From Haliea salexigens DSM 19537 (GTDB lineage Bacteria; Pseudomonadota; Gammaproteobacteria; Pseudomonadales; Halieaceae): a stretch of 64,000 bases of DNA. The translations under genes and the position numbers were made by a program. The stretch spans positions 62,001 through 126,000 of the forward strand of contig NZ_AUHJ01000009.1 in assembly GCF_000423125.1 (NCBI RefSeq). Reading direction: 5' to 3'. Below the pieces are notes generated by a model, which saw only the letters and a list, made by a program, of their open reading frames with translations, did not search any database and had not been told where the DNA came from. This document shows, in pieces, positions 17,043-25,831 of this stretch. Numbering within the stretch: position 1 is the stretch's first letter; every line of letters starts with the position of its first letter.

Positions 17043-17993
17043 ATGATGAAAACAATGATCAAGACAGCAGGCGCAGCGAGTCTCCTCGCAGTTGCCGTTG
17101 CCAGCACCTCGGCAGTAGCCGCGCCCCTCGCAGAACTCGGGTTCAGCCAGCAAGCGGGTTTCGGTACCCCCACGTTCTTTGGTGGTTCACTCAGCTACAA
17201 GCCTGCAAGCGATGTTCCCAACCTTGACCCGCTGGCACCCGCCGGCACCAACCTCAGCTTCGCTTGGGAAGGCGCCAACGACCCGGTAGAGTCCTCAATC
17301 GCCATTCAGTCGTACAACAACAGCACTGCGCCAGTGGCAGACCTGGACGGCACGCCCCTGCGCTACACTGCCGGTTTCGCCGGCGTTGATGGCGACGGGC
17401 AATGGAACGCCGGCGACTGGTGGGTTATCGACACCATTACGCAAACCAACAATACGCTGACCACTCTTGGTGGCGCTATCGTTGACCCGCTGTGGGTTGT
17501 CGACACGCTGGCGAACCTGCGTATCTACGCGGATGCCGCGCGCACGGACCTGGCTTACGCCGACCCGACCACGACCAACAGCATCAGCTTCAATGAAACG
17601 CTGAACACCGACAGCGAAGCAGCCTGCGCGGGCCCCAACCCGCTGGAAACGCTGTGCGATGACATTTTTACCGCATCATCTGACGCGTTTGCACCGGTTT
17701 CGTTCGTACGCGACGGCTACCGCTATGACCTGAGCTTCACGCTGTTCGCCGGTACTTCTACCGACAACGGTGTTCCTGCCGGTACTTCGGAAGTTGTTCT
17801 GAACCCCGACGGCACTATCACGGTGTACACCCCTGAGTATGATCCCGGCACCAGCTCTATCCACGTAGCGATGAGCTACATGGCCACGGCAGTTCCCGAG
17901 CCTTCGATTCTTGGCTTGGTCGGTGCAGGCATGCTCGCTCTGGGCTTCGCTGGTCGTCGTCGCAAGCAGGTGCAGGCCAAGAAAGCCGCATAA
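17043..17993 (+). CDS. PEP-CTERM sorting domain protein, THxN-like
   Basis: 316 residues, with AGGAGA before two consecutive ATG codons. The signal peptide ends at SAVAAP. The C-terminus is a canonical PEP-CTERM tail (AVPEPSILGLVGAGMLALGF, then AGRRRKQ). The body resembles the THxN class of exosortase substrates: LSFAWEGANDPVESSIAIQS, FNETLNTDS, LCDDIFTASSDAF and YRYDLSFTLFAG. At the place where that class has THxN this protein has TQTNN. It is monocistronic, with its own sigma-54 promoter and a strong terminator. Expected to be an abundant extracellular matrix protein; no enzyme motif is seen. Confidence 0.88.
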   Translation: MMKTMIKTAGAASLLAVAVASTSAVAAPLAELGFSQQAGFGTPTFFGGSLSYKPASDVPNLDPLAPAGTNLSFAWEGANDPVESSIAIQSYNNSTAPVADLDGTPLRYTAGFAGVDGDGQWNAGDWWVIDTITQTNNTLTTLGGAIVDPLWVVDTLANLRIYADAARTDLAYADPTTTNSISFNETLNTDSEAACAGPNPLETLCDDIFTASSDAFAPVSFVRDGYRYDLSFTLFAGTSTDNGVPAGTSEVVLNPDGTITVYTPEYDPGTSSIHVAMSYMATAVPEPSILGLVGAGMLALGFAGRRRKQVQAKKAA

Positions 17994-18036
17994 TGCAGCA
18001 CGCTGAAGCAGCTTCGTAAGCAGCTCGCTTTAAGGA

Positions 18037-18062
18037 AACGGCCCGCAAGGGCCGTTTTTTTT
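18037..18062 (+). terminator. Rho-independent terminator of the PEP-CTERM gene
   Basis: AACGGCCC-GCAA-GGGCCGTT stem-loop followed by a run of eight T on the plus strand, 44 bases after the stop codon. Confidence 0.92.
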
Positions 18063-18198
18063 GGCAGGTCTGAAACGCGCCGCTTCCGGTCGAGTAACAC
18101 CAGACTGCAAGAAGGCGCACTCCAAAAGTGTTAAGCAAGTACAGCTATTCTGGTATAGCATCGCAACGCTACGACAAATTAACAATGGCCCACCACCT

Positions 18199-19953
18199 TT
18201 GACGCACGGACAAACAATAAAGCGGATTCTCGTGCTTGATGGCGACATGGTCAGCGCACTCACCATCGCCCGCTCGCTGGCCGCGCGACATTACGTCGTG
18301 GATACCGCCAGCCCCAAAGCCGCCCCTCTCGTCGCTTATTCAAACGCGGTCAACGCAAACTATCGGTACCCAGACCCGCTCGTTGATGAAACTGCGTTCC
18401 TGGAATGGCTCCTGAAGCATCTCGACCAAGAAAAATACGAGTTGGTTATTCCAGTCACCGAAAGAAGCCTCGTGCCCCTTGCAAAGCATCGCAGTGTGTT
18501 CAGTCACGCCCGCATGGCAATGGCTGACGACGAGAGTCTCGAACTCGTGTTGGACAAAGCGGCAACGTTCGCGCTGGCCGAACGTATTGGCGTTTCCGCC
18601 CCGCAGAGCTTCTACATTTCAGACATCGACGAGTTGGCGACATTACAGCCACAGCTACGTTTTCCAGTGGTGGTCAAACCGAGCCATTCCGTTTCCGCGG
18701 GCAGCGAAGGCTACTCCAAACGCAACGTTAGCTACGCCAACAACGACCATGAACTCCGCCAGCAATGCAGAGCGTGTCTGCGACATTCTTCAGTGATTCT
18801 CCAGAGCTACTTTCGCGGCCTGGGTGCCGGAGTAGAGTTGATTGCCAAGCAAGGGGAGATCCTTTACGCCTTCCAACACCTGCGCTTGCACGAAGTCCCC
18901 TTGACGGGAGGCGGTAGCAGCTTCCGCATGAGCACAGAACTGGAGCCCGCGCTTCTTGACGCTGCAACCAGGCTGATCCGGGAAATTCACTGGACGGGGG
19001 TCGCTATGGTCGAGTTCAAGTGGAACCCAGAGACCAAGGAATACTGCCTGATGGAAATCAACGGGCGTTTCTGGGGCTCACTTCCGCTTGCCGTTGCCGC
19101 CGGAGCCGATTTCCCGGCGATGCAGGCAGAGCTCTCGTTGACCGGTAAGGTAGGCGCCTATCCGGCCTATCGGCGCGGCATGTATTGTCGGAATCTGCCC
19201 AGCGATGTCATGTGGCATGAGATGGTGTTGCGCAGCCAGAGCGACGAAATTACCCAGGTTCCCTCTTTTGGCAGTGTGTTGAAAGACTTTAGCAAGGTAT
19301 TGTCCCCGAAGCACCATTTCGACACGCAGTGCCTGAGAGACCCGCTTCCGGGCCTGATCGAAATCAACCGCCTTTTGGCAAACTATGGCCGGCGGCTTCG
19401 GGACACCCTGGCTGAGAACCTGTTCACAGTCTCCCAGCGATTGCTTTGGCGCAATGGGACAGTTCGTGAGAGACTCAGAGCGTCAAAAACAATCCTGTTC
19501 ATATGCTATGGCAACATCAATCGTAGCGCGCTTGCGCAATCACTCATGGTGGCCCGGCTGCCCACCACGTGGAACCTGGATGTTCTCTCGGCAGGCTTTC
19601 ACGTGGAGGAACAACGTCCCGCCGACCCGCGTATGGTGCAGGTTGCAGCGGCGAATGGCGCAGACTTGACTCAGTCCCGATCACGCATGGTCGACAAACA
19701 AATGCTGACAGAAAGCGACATTATATTTGTGATGGAAAGGGAGCACCGAAACCGGCTGGTAGCGCTAGACCCCACGGTGGCGAGCAAAACGTTCTCGCTG
19801 GGCGCCTGCCTGACCGGGCTCCAGCGTCCGCACGCTGAGATCGCAGATCCCTATAATAAATCCGAAACGGTCTATCGCGCATGCTTTGACGATGTCCAGC
19901 GAGCAGTAGCGCGCATTGCAGAGGAATTGAACGTTCATCATGTCGGCCATTGA
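18199..19953 (+). CDS. ATP-grasp ligase fused to a low-molecular-weight protein tyrosine phosphatase
   Basis: TTG 18199 (584 residues) is used as start. The frame is open further left but enters the terminator at 18037-18062, and no clear ribosome-binding site marks any start. Residues 6-400 form an ATP-grasp enzyme: RILVLDGD nucleotide fold, FPVVVKPSHSVSAGS lysine-containing ATP lid, MVEFKWNPETKEYCLMEING metal and ATP site. From about 430 a complete LMW phosphatase follows: CYGNINRS (CX5R; Cys436, Arg442) and the DPY acid loop near residue 550. LMW phosphatases in EPS loci reset the tyrosine autokinase, present here at 55419. The ATP-grasp half should join a carboxylate to an amine. This fusion is unusual. 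First gene of a nine-gene operon. Confidence 0.8.
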   Translation: MTHGQTIKRILVLDGDMVSALTIARSLAARHYVVDTASPKAAPLVAYSNAVNANYRYPDPLVDETAFLEWLLKHLDQEKYELVIPVTERSLVPLAKHRSVFSHARMAMADDESLELVLDKAATFALAERIGVSAPQSFYISDIDELATLQPQLRFPVVVKPSHSVSAGSEGYSKRNVSYANNDHELRQQCRACLRHSSVILQSYFRGLGAGVELIAKQGEILYAFQHLRLHEVPLTGGGSSFRMSTELEPALLDAATRLIREIHWTGVAMVEFKWNPETKEYCLMEINGRFWGSLPLAVAAGADFPAMQAELSLTGKVGAYPAYRRGMYCRNLPSDVMWHEMVLRSQSDEITQVPSFGSVLKDFSKVLSPKHHFDTQCLRDPLPGLIEINRLLANYGRRLRDTLAENLFTVSQRLLWRNGTVRERLRASKTILFICYGNINRSALAQSLMVARLPTTWNLDVLSAGFHVEEQRPADPRMVQVAAANGADLTQSRSRMVDKQMLTESDIIFVMEREHRNRLVALDPTVASKTFSLGACLTGLQRPHAEIADPYNKSETVYRACFDDVQRAVARIAEELNVHHVGH

Positions 19954-20959
19954 AGCCTACAATGAGAGCACCGAAACAGCGGCAGAGAAGCGAAATGAAC
20001 GCCCTTTCTTCTCCGTGGTCTTGCCGACACGCAATCGACCGGAGCTGTTCAACCGGGCACTGAATTCGGTACTGGAGCAATCGTTTCAGGACTTTGAAGT
20101 ACTGGTCGTGAATGACGGTTCTGATGACGACTATCTGGAGCGCTATAAAGAACTGGAAGCCTCCGCAGATCCGAGAGTACGGTGGCACTATCAGGCGCAG
20201 AGGCCCAATGGCCATGGCCCCAGCTACTCGATCAACACCGGCGCTCACAGGGCGCGTGGGCTATACCTGTGCATACTGGACGACGATGACAGCTGGGACG
20301 CAGTTGACCACCTGCAGCAGGCCCATGCCACCATCACCGCGACCGGCGCAGTGGACGCCTATTACAGCAACCAAACTGCCTATCGTGCTGATGGCATGCC
20401 GGTACAGAGAGCGTTGTGGTTGAACGCGCTGGCAAAAGAACTGCCACGACCGGGCGTCACTCAACCAGTCGACCCTGAATTCCTTCTTAGCTGCCCCGGG
20501 TTTCCGCACCTCAACTGCAGCATCATAAAACGTGAGCTCTACCTCGGAATTGGCGGCATGGACGAGGGTATCCGTTATGAGTGCGAAGTGGACTTGTACT
20601 TGCGCACGCTGGATGCGGCGTCGCTCATCCTTTACAACCCGACTGTCGTTGCGCGCCACAATGTCCCAGACGTTGCGCAGCAGGCGAACGTCTCCACCAA
20701 CGTAACCAGAGTGGGAAAGCTGCTCTCACAATGCAACATTTACCAGAAGAACCTGGCCACCGCCAACAGCGTCGCGGTTCAGGGTCGTTGCCGCGATAAA
20801 CTGACCTTGGCCTACAAAAATCTGGCGCAGGCATTTGCTGAAGACCGGGACTTCCCCCGCGCCACAACCTTCGCCAGAATGGCACTGGCATTCCGCTACA
20901 CGATCAAGTGGCGCCTATACTGCCTGCAGTTAGCACTGCTTGCGGCCTTCAGAGGCTGA
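19940..20959 (+). CDS. Family 2 glycosyltransferase
   Basis: 339 residues, overlapping the preceding gene by 14 bases. The N-terminal GT-A domain has FSVVLPTRNRPELFNRAL, the UDP-sugar segment FEVLVVNDGSDD and the metal motif CILDDDDSWD. The later segment ECEVDLYLRTLD is typical of the acceptor side. The C-terminal 100 residues are helical and end with hydrophobic residues. It is expected to add a sugar to a lipid-linked EPS repeat unit on the cytoplasmic face. The donor cannot be told from sequence. Confidence 0.85.
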   Translation: MSAIEAYNESTETAAEKRNERPFFSVVLPTRNRPELFNRALNSVLEQSFQDFEVLVVNDGSDDDYLERYKELEASADPRVRWHYQAQRPNGHGPSYSINTGAHRARGLYLCILDDDDSWDAVDHLQQAHATITATGAVDAYYSNQTAYRADGMPVQRALWLNALAKELPRPGVTQPVDPEFLLSCPGFPHLNCSIIKRELYLGIGGMDEGIRYECEVDLYLRTLDAASLILYNPTVVARHNVPDVAQQANVSTNVTRVGKLLSQCNIYQKNLATANSVAVQGRCRDKLTLAYKNLAQAFAEDRDFPRATTFARMALAFRYTIKWRLYCLQLALLAAFRG

Positions 20960-21032
20960 CGAATGATCAATGCAAGTCTGAATAACTCGGTGCCTCTTGG
21001 CAGACGACCTACACAACGGGTATTGCGAAGTC

Positions 21033-22841
21033 ATGGCTATTGAGCACCCTGTGAACCTGACCGCGAGCATACGAACGAACGAACTGGCTTGTTCTCCGCA
21101 GTTCATTCGAGGCGGTCTCACCAATGAAAACGCTCCCTTGGACCGCAACTTCGTTCTCGCAAGCCATGGCGTGCAACTCGCAAGTGGCATCACTGCCGTA
21201 ATAGCCGGCCAGCCAATGCTGTCGGGAGCGAGCCCTGAGGATGAGTTTAGCGGCAACGACCTTCTTGACCTTTACGCTCGGTATGGCAATGAATGCGCAG
21301 CGCATCTGAGTGGAACCTGGGCGTTTCTCATCGCAGACCCTCTACAACAAAGAATCCTTCTGGCGACTGATCGTATGGGGCGCCTCCCGATATATTTTGC
21401 GGTCCAAGACCACAATGTAGTCGCTAGCGCGACGCTACCTGACCTGCGCAAGCTCTCACCCTCACGGGGGGTCGACAGTCAAAACCTTTACAACTACGTT
21501 TACTTCCACATGATACCTGCCCCCGGGTCCGTATGGAGCGGCATACAGAAGCTGCGAGCGGGCGAGCAATTGGAGGTAACGGCCGCTGGCTGGAACACTT
21601 CCCGCTACTGGACTCCGAGTTTCAGGGAAACAGCTGCCGATAAAGCCCTCCGCCACACCTCACTGCAGCAGCACCTGAAAGGTGCTGTGCAACGCAGTCA
21701 ATCGAACACGGGAAAAACAGGCGCCTTTCTGAGCGGTGGCCTGGATAGCTCCACCGTTGCCGGCATGCTCAGTGAACTACAGGGCGGAAGCTGCGATGCC
21801 TATGCCATAGGCTTCGATGCCGAGGGCTATGACGAGATGGCCTATGCTCGGATCACAGCCGAGCACTTCGGTATTCGACTACATGAATACTATGTCACTC
21901 CCGATGATGTGGTTACCGCGCTCCCAGCCGTTGCGGCGAGCTTTGATGAGCCCTTCGGCAACTCATCCGCCCTACCGGCGTATTTTTGTGCGCGTATGGC
22001 GGCTTCAGATGGCATCACAACCCTGCTGGCTGGGGATGGCGGCGATGAGCTTTTCGCGGGGAACGAGCGTTACGCCAAACAAAAGGTATTTGACCTCTAT
22101 AGAAACTTGCCTGACTGGCTGCAACGCGCCGTGATCACACCGGCTATATCCAGTCTGCCAGGAATACTACCAGGCGCCGGAAAAGCCAAAAGCTACATTA
22201 CCCAAGCCAACCTGCCATTGCCGGACCGCCTCCAATACTACAGTTTTCTCGAACAAATCAGCCCTGAAACAGTGTTCAACACGGGCCTCTTGCATGAGGT
22301 CGATGTCAATGAACCTCTCAGGGTGATGCGGGAAACTTTCCATACCCCGAAAGATGCCTCTGCGCTGAACCGCATGCTCTTCCTGGACTGGCAGATGACG
22401 CTGGCTGACAACGATTTACGCAAGGTATCCCAGGCGTGCAGACTGGCTGGGGTGAAGGTGCGCTACCCGATGCTGGACGATGAGCTTGTTGCGTTTTCAA
22501 CGACCCTGCCCACACGCTGGAAATTGCCTGGGAATCGTTTGCGGGATTTCTACAAGCAAGCACTGTCCGGCTGGTTGCCAGAGGCCACGATTAAGAAGGC
22601 AAAGCACGGCTTCGGTCTGCCGTTTGGCGTATGGATGAAGGACCACAAGCCGTTACAGGAAATGGCCTACGAGAATATCCTGAAGCTTAAAAGCCGCAAC
22701 ATTTTTCAGGCAGACTTTCTTGAGGAGGCGATTGCACAGCACCGATCCGAACATGCCTCTTACTTCGGGGAGCTTATCTGGGTCCTCACCGTCCTTGAGA
22801 TATGGTTGCAAGCCAATCAGCCCGATTATCGTCATGAGTAA
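21033..22841 (+). CDS. Asparagine-synthase-like amide ligase lacking the glutaminase cysteine
   Basis: 602 residues from ATG 21033; a TTG at 20997 is also possible. The C-terminal half is a full asparagine-synthase ATP-pyrophosphatase domain: FLSGGLDSSTVAGML P-loop, AIGFDAEGYDE, LLAGDGGDELFAGNERY. The N-terminal half has the glutaminase fold pattern (HLSGTWAFLIAD, LLATDRMGRLPIYFA), but neither start gives the Met-Cys beginning needed for glutamine hydrolysis. It therefore probably uses free ammonia or another amine, as beta-lactam synthetases and lasso-peptide cyclases do. A separate, cysteine-containing XrtA amidotransferase is at 44741-46648, so this is not a simple duplicate. Followed by an acyl carrier protein 55 bases on. 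Confidence 0.8.
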   Translation: MAIEHPVNLTASIRTNELACSPQFIRGGLTNENAPLDRNFVLASHGVQLASGITAVIAGQPMLSGASPEDEFSGNDLLDLYARYGNECAAHLSGTWAFLIADPLQQRILLATDRMGRLPIYFAVQDHNVVASATLPDLRKLSPSRGVDSQNLYNYVYFHMIPAPGSVWSGIQKLRAGEQLEVTAAGWNTSRYWTPSFRETAADKALRHTSLQQHLKGAVQRSQSNTGKTGAFLSGGLDSSTVAGMLSELQGGSCDAYAIGFDAEGYDEMAYARITAEHFGIRLHEYYVTPDDVVTALPAVAASFDEPFGNSSALPAYFCARMAASDGITTLLAGDGGDELFAGNERYAKQKVFDLYRNLPDWLQRAVITPAISSLPGILPGAGKAKSYITQANLPLPDRLQYYSFLEQISPETVFNTGLLHEVDVNEPLRVMRETFHTPKDASALNRMLFLDWQMTLADNDLRKVSQACRLAGVKVRYPMLDDELVAFSTTLPTRWKLPGNRLRDFYKQALSGWLPEATIKKAKHGFGLPFGVWMKDHKPLQEMAYENILKLKSRNIFQADFLEEAIAQHRSEHASYFGELIWVLTVLEIWLQANQPDYRHE

Positions 22842-22896
22842 TCCCCTGCCAATCATCCACCCTGTGGCCCCATGAACCTTCCTGAGGAACTACCGC

Positions 22897-23148
22897 GTGA
22901 CAGCACTTGAACTGACAAAGCAACTCGTAAGGTCCTGCCTGCAACTGGGCAAAGACTACCCGTTATCAGAGGACACCGTGCTCCTGGGCGGATTCCCCGA
23001 GTTTAACTCCCTTACCATTACCACACTGATAACACAAATCGAGGACGCTACCGGCTGTGAAATCAGTGATCAGGAGATAAGTGGCGAAATCTTTGAGACA
23101 ATTCAATCGCTGAGCGAATTTGTTGAAGCGAAAATATCAGAGGCGTAA
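22897..23148 (+). CDS. Acyl carrier protein of the XrtA type
   Basis: 83 residues from a GTG with GAGGA upstream. The carrier-protein helix pattern is clear, with LLGGFPEFNSLTITTLITQI around the phosphopantetheine serine (Ser38). The residue before the serine is Asn where most carriers have Asp (DSL becomes NSL). In other exosortase A loci an acyl carrier protein sits with an AMP-dependent ligase, a PLP decarboxylase and two hydrolases. Here it is followed directly by the two hydrolases and preceded by the asparagine-synthase-like enzyme. It probably carries an acyl or amino-acyl group used to decorate the EPS. Confidence 0.85.
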   Translation: MTALELTKQLVRSCLQLGKDYPLSEDTVLLGGFPEFNSLTITTLITQIEDATGCEISDQEISGEIFETIQSLSEFVEAKISEA

Positions 23149-23153
23149 TCGAA

Positions 23154-23969
23154 TTGAGCCAGATTGACACCATCGCCGAGTTTATCGGGAGTGATCACCC
23201 TGCATTCTCACTGCAGTATTGGCCGACAGAAACCCCCAAGGCGAACATCATCTATCTTCCTCCCTTCGGCGAGGAGATGAATCGTTGTCGATCGATGGTG
23301 GCGAGCCAGGCGCGCTGGTTCGCACGCCAAGGCTCCTCTTGTACGATTCTGGACTACTTCGGCACTGGGGAGAGCCACGGAGAGTTCGAAGATGCCAGCC
23401 TGGAAATATGGCGGGAAAACATAGCCAATGCCATCCAGAGGGTCAGGGAGCGAAGCGATGTCCCCATCACATTGTGGGGATTACGGCTTGGGGCGCTCAT
23501 CGCTTTTGACTGTATCTCTCGCCCGTCAACCGCTGTAAACAAGCTGCTGCTCTGGCAGCCTGTAACGTCGGGAAAGCTCTTCCTGACACAAATGCTACGT
23601 CAACGAACCGCGTCACTAATGCAAGCAGGCAAAGAGGCAGAGACAACCGAGCAGATGAAAAACGCCCTGGCTGCCGGGGAAACCATCGAAGTGGCCGGCT
23701 TTAAACTGGGTGGCGTATTGGCTACGGGCATTGATCGACTCACCCTGGCTGCAAGCAGTGCCTCTCCCGGCACAACAATTTTCTGGTTGGAGCACTGTAA
23801 TGATGAGTCGTCCGATCTGAACATGAAAACCAGCAAAGCCATCGCAGAGTTACGGGAAAATGGTGTGACGGTAGCGGTCGATACCTTTGTCGGGGAACCG
23901 GTATGGCAGCTACACAAGCGTGGTGAATGCGGGAACCTCCTGGAGAAGACAAGGGCACTGAGCCTATGA
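23154..23969 (+). CDS. Exosortase A system-associated hydrolase 2
   Basis: 271 residues from a TTG, five bases after the carrier gene. It is an alpha/beta-hydrolase-like protein with family landmarks IIYLPPFGEEMNRCRSMVA, LDYFGTGESHGEFEDA and LWGLRLGALIAFD. The usual nucleophile elbow GxSxG is replaced by GLRLG, which I recall as characteristic of this XrtA family, so ordinary serine-hydrolase chemistry is doubtful. It is paired with hydrolase 1 by a four-base overlap. The two are thought to act on carrier-bound groups in EPS synthesis, but the reaction is unknown. Confidence 0.85.
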   Translation: MSQIDTIAEFIGSDHPAFSLQYWPTETPKANIIYLPPFGEEMNRCRSMVASQARWFARQGSSCTILDYFGTGESHGEFEDASLEIWRENIANAIQRVRERSDVPITLWGLRLGALIAFDCISRPSTAVNKLLLWQPVTSGKLFLTQMLRQRTASLMQAGKEAETTEQMKNALAAGETIEVAGFKLGGVLATGIDRLTLAASSASPGTTIFWLEHCNDESSDLNMKTSKAIAELRENGVTVAVDTFVGEPVWQLHKRGECGNLLEKTRALSL

Positions 23970-24856
23970 ACGACGCCCAATCTCCAACGCGCGAGTCAGC
24001 CTTCGCGTTCGACTGTAAGGGAAGCAGCCTTATCGGCTTCCTGCACGGTGGCGATGAACACTGCGATGTGGGAGTCCTTACCATTGTACCTGGTGGGCCA
24101 CAGTACAGGATTGGCGTCGGTCGACAGTTGTTGAGGCTCGCTCGTCGTCTCGTAGCTGATGGCATTCATGTCATGCGTTTCGATCAAAGAGGTCTGGGTG
24201 ATAGTGAGGGCGATTTCAAAGGCTTTCAGCACACCCGCGACGATATCGAAGCGGCTATCGCGGAGTTCAAGATAAGAGCTCCCGCCGTCAAACGGATCAT
24301 TCTCTGGGGCGGCTGCGACGCTGCTTCAGCTGCGATTTTACATGCGCACAAGCTACCCGATGTTGTGTGCATCATAGCGGGGAACCCCTTTGTCGGGTCG
24401 TCGACGTCACCATTGAAGGCCCAGCAGATGCACTATCTTGCGCGCATTCGACAGAAGTCGTTCTGGAAAAAGCTGTTCAAACTGGAATACAAACTCAGTG
24501 ACTACGCGTCGGGCGCGATTAAAAAAGTCCGGCAGAGGCTGAAACCAAAGAAACCTGAGACAGCGCCGGGATCCCAAGCCCAGGCAGGCGCCCGTACAGA
24601 CTTTTCCGCCGATCTCCTGACCGGGTTGAAAATGTTCAACGGCAAGATACTCTTTTTAATGGGAGACAGGTTCCTACTGAGCACCGAATTTGATCGGCTT
24701 GTCTCTTCGTCACCCGAGTGGGTAGCTGCTTATAACAAGCCAGGAAACGAGCGGCTGGACATCAAGGGAGGTGATCAGGTTTTCTCCAACCAGGATGCAC
24801 AGGAGAGGATGTTCGAACTGGCAGGAGAGTGGATCCGTAAATCGTATCTAACCTAG
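23966..24856 (+). CDS. Exosortase A system-associated hydrolase 1
   Basis: 296 residues. The start is the ATG that overlaps the TGA of hydrolase 2 (ATGA); an upstream in-frame codon would force a 43-base overlap. Family landmarks are AFDCKGSSLIGFLHGGDEHC, IVPGGPQYRIGVGRQ, VMRFDQRGLGDSEGDFKGF and the elbow LWGGCDAASAAIL, where a cysteine takes the nucleophile place. A lysine-rich insert (IKKVRQRLKPKKPE) precedes the last strands. It works with hydrolase 2 and the carrier protein; the substrate is unknown. A gap of 75 bases follows. Confidence 0.85.
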   Translation: MNDAQSPTRESAFAFDCKGSSLIGFLHGGDEHCDVGVLTIVPGGPQYRIGVGRQLLRLARRLVADGIHVMRFDQRGLGDSEGDFKGFQHTRDDIEAAIAEFKIRAPAVKRIILWGGCDAASAAILHAHKLPDVVCIIAGNPFVGSSTSPLKAQQMHYLARIRQKSFWKKLFKLEYKLSDYASGAIKKVRQRLKPKKPETAPGSQAQAGARTDFSADLLTGLKMFNGKILFLMGDRFLLSTEFDRLVSSSPEWVAAYNKPGNERLDIKGGDQVFSNQDAQERMFELAGEWIRKSYLT

Positions 24857-24931
24857 TTTCCAGGATTTTGAAGCAAACCAACCGGCTTGGGTGCAAGCAT
24901 CGCAACCAATAATTGCGAACATGGGCTTATT

Positions 24932-25831
24932 ATGAAGGTAATTTACTTCCAGGATCCGGAAGGCAATTTCGGGGATGAACTGAACCGCTGGCTGTGGCCC
25001 AGACTATTTGACGGCGCCGTTACCGGCTTTGGTCACCACGGTATCGAAACCCTGGAGGAAAACGGCAAGGAAAGCCTCCTTTTTTACGGAATCGGCACCA
25101 TCCTTGATGACCGAATACCGGTAGAGCCAAAGAAAATTATTTTTGGGAGCGGTTTTGGCTACGGTGCACCACTTTTTAACCTGAACAACTGTGACATCAG
25201 ATTCGTTCGGGGGCCCAAGACTGCAGAAGCCATCGGAGTACCAATCGACAAGGCACTAACAGACCCCGCCATTCTTCTGCGCCATTTCTTTCCAGTTGTG
25301 GCAAATGAAAACAAGGTTCACGACGTCTCTTTCATGCCTCACCACAGCACAACTAAAGGAGACTTTTGGGAAGATGCATGCAAGGACTCGGGCATAAATT
25401 ACATTAGCCCTATGGGGTTTGACGTAGAAGCTGTCGTTCAGCAAATTTCTTCCAGTCGGCTAGTGATCGCAGAAGCAATGCATGCCGCAATCGTGGCGGA
25501 CGCGTTTAGAGTTCCATGGATACCGGTAACCAGCGTACCTGAAACGAACCCTTTCAAATGGCAGGACTGGTGTGAATCACTCGACCTCAGATACCAGCCA
25601 CACACTATTACGCCCATCTACAGGAACGTGACTGGCAACCCGGCAAAAGATCTCATCAATAAAGTGAAAGCTCTCCTCCGGCGCCATGAACTTCGTGCCA
25701 TCAGCAAAAAGAGGGGCGCCACTATGCTGAGTGATACACGTGTGCTAGATGCACGTCGAATGAAGATGGATGAACTCGTTGAAGGCCTTCGAGACCACCT
25801 GCGAATAGATAGCGCAAAACCACCATGCTAA
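24932..25831 (+). CDS. Polysaccharide pyruvyl transferase family protein
   Basis: 299 residues from ATG 24932. It opens with VIYFQDPEGNFGDELNRWLW and continues with LFYGIGTILDD, IIFGSGFGYGAP, RFVRGPKTAEA and VIAEAMHAAIVADAFRVPW, the layout of the pyruvyltransferase/GT-B-like family that puts ketal pyruvate on EPS sugars. It overlaps the sulfotransferase gene by seven bases. The base composition is more AT-rich than upstream genes, and this continues to about 33 kb. It should add a negatively charged group to the polymer, together with the sulfotransferase. Confidence 0.78.
   Translation: MKVIYFQDPEGNFGDELNRWLWPRLFDGAVTGFGHHGIETLEENGKESLLFYGIGTILDDRIPVEPKKIIFGSGFGYGAPLFNLNNCDIRFVRGPKTAEAIGVPIDKALTDPAILLRHFFPVVANENKVHDVSFMPHHSTTKGDFWEDACKDSGINYISPMGFDVEAVVQQISSSRLVIAEAMHAAIVADAFRVPWIPVTSVPETNPFKWQDWCESLDLRYQPHTITPIYRNVTGNPAKDLINKVKALLRRHELRAISKKRGATMLSDTRVLDARRMKMDELVEGLRDHLRIDSAKPPC

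Noticed and set aside
18130-18164. Possible sigma-70 promoter before the ATP-grasp/phosphatase operon (TTAAGC, 17 bases, TATAGC with TG extension)
   Set aside because: Only a partial match to both hexamers; the operon needs a promoter here but the sequence does not prove this one.
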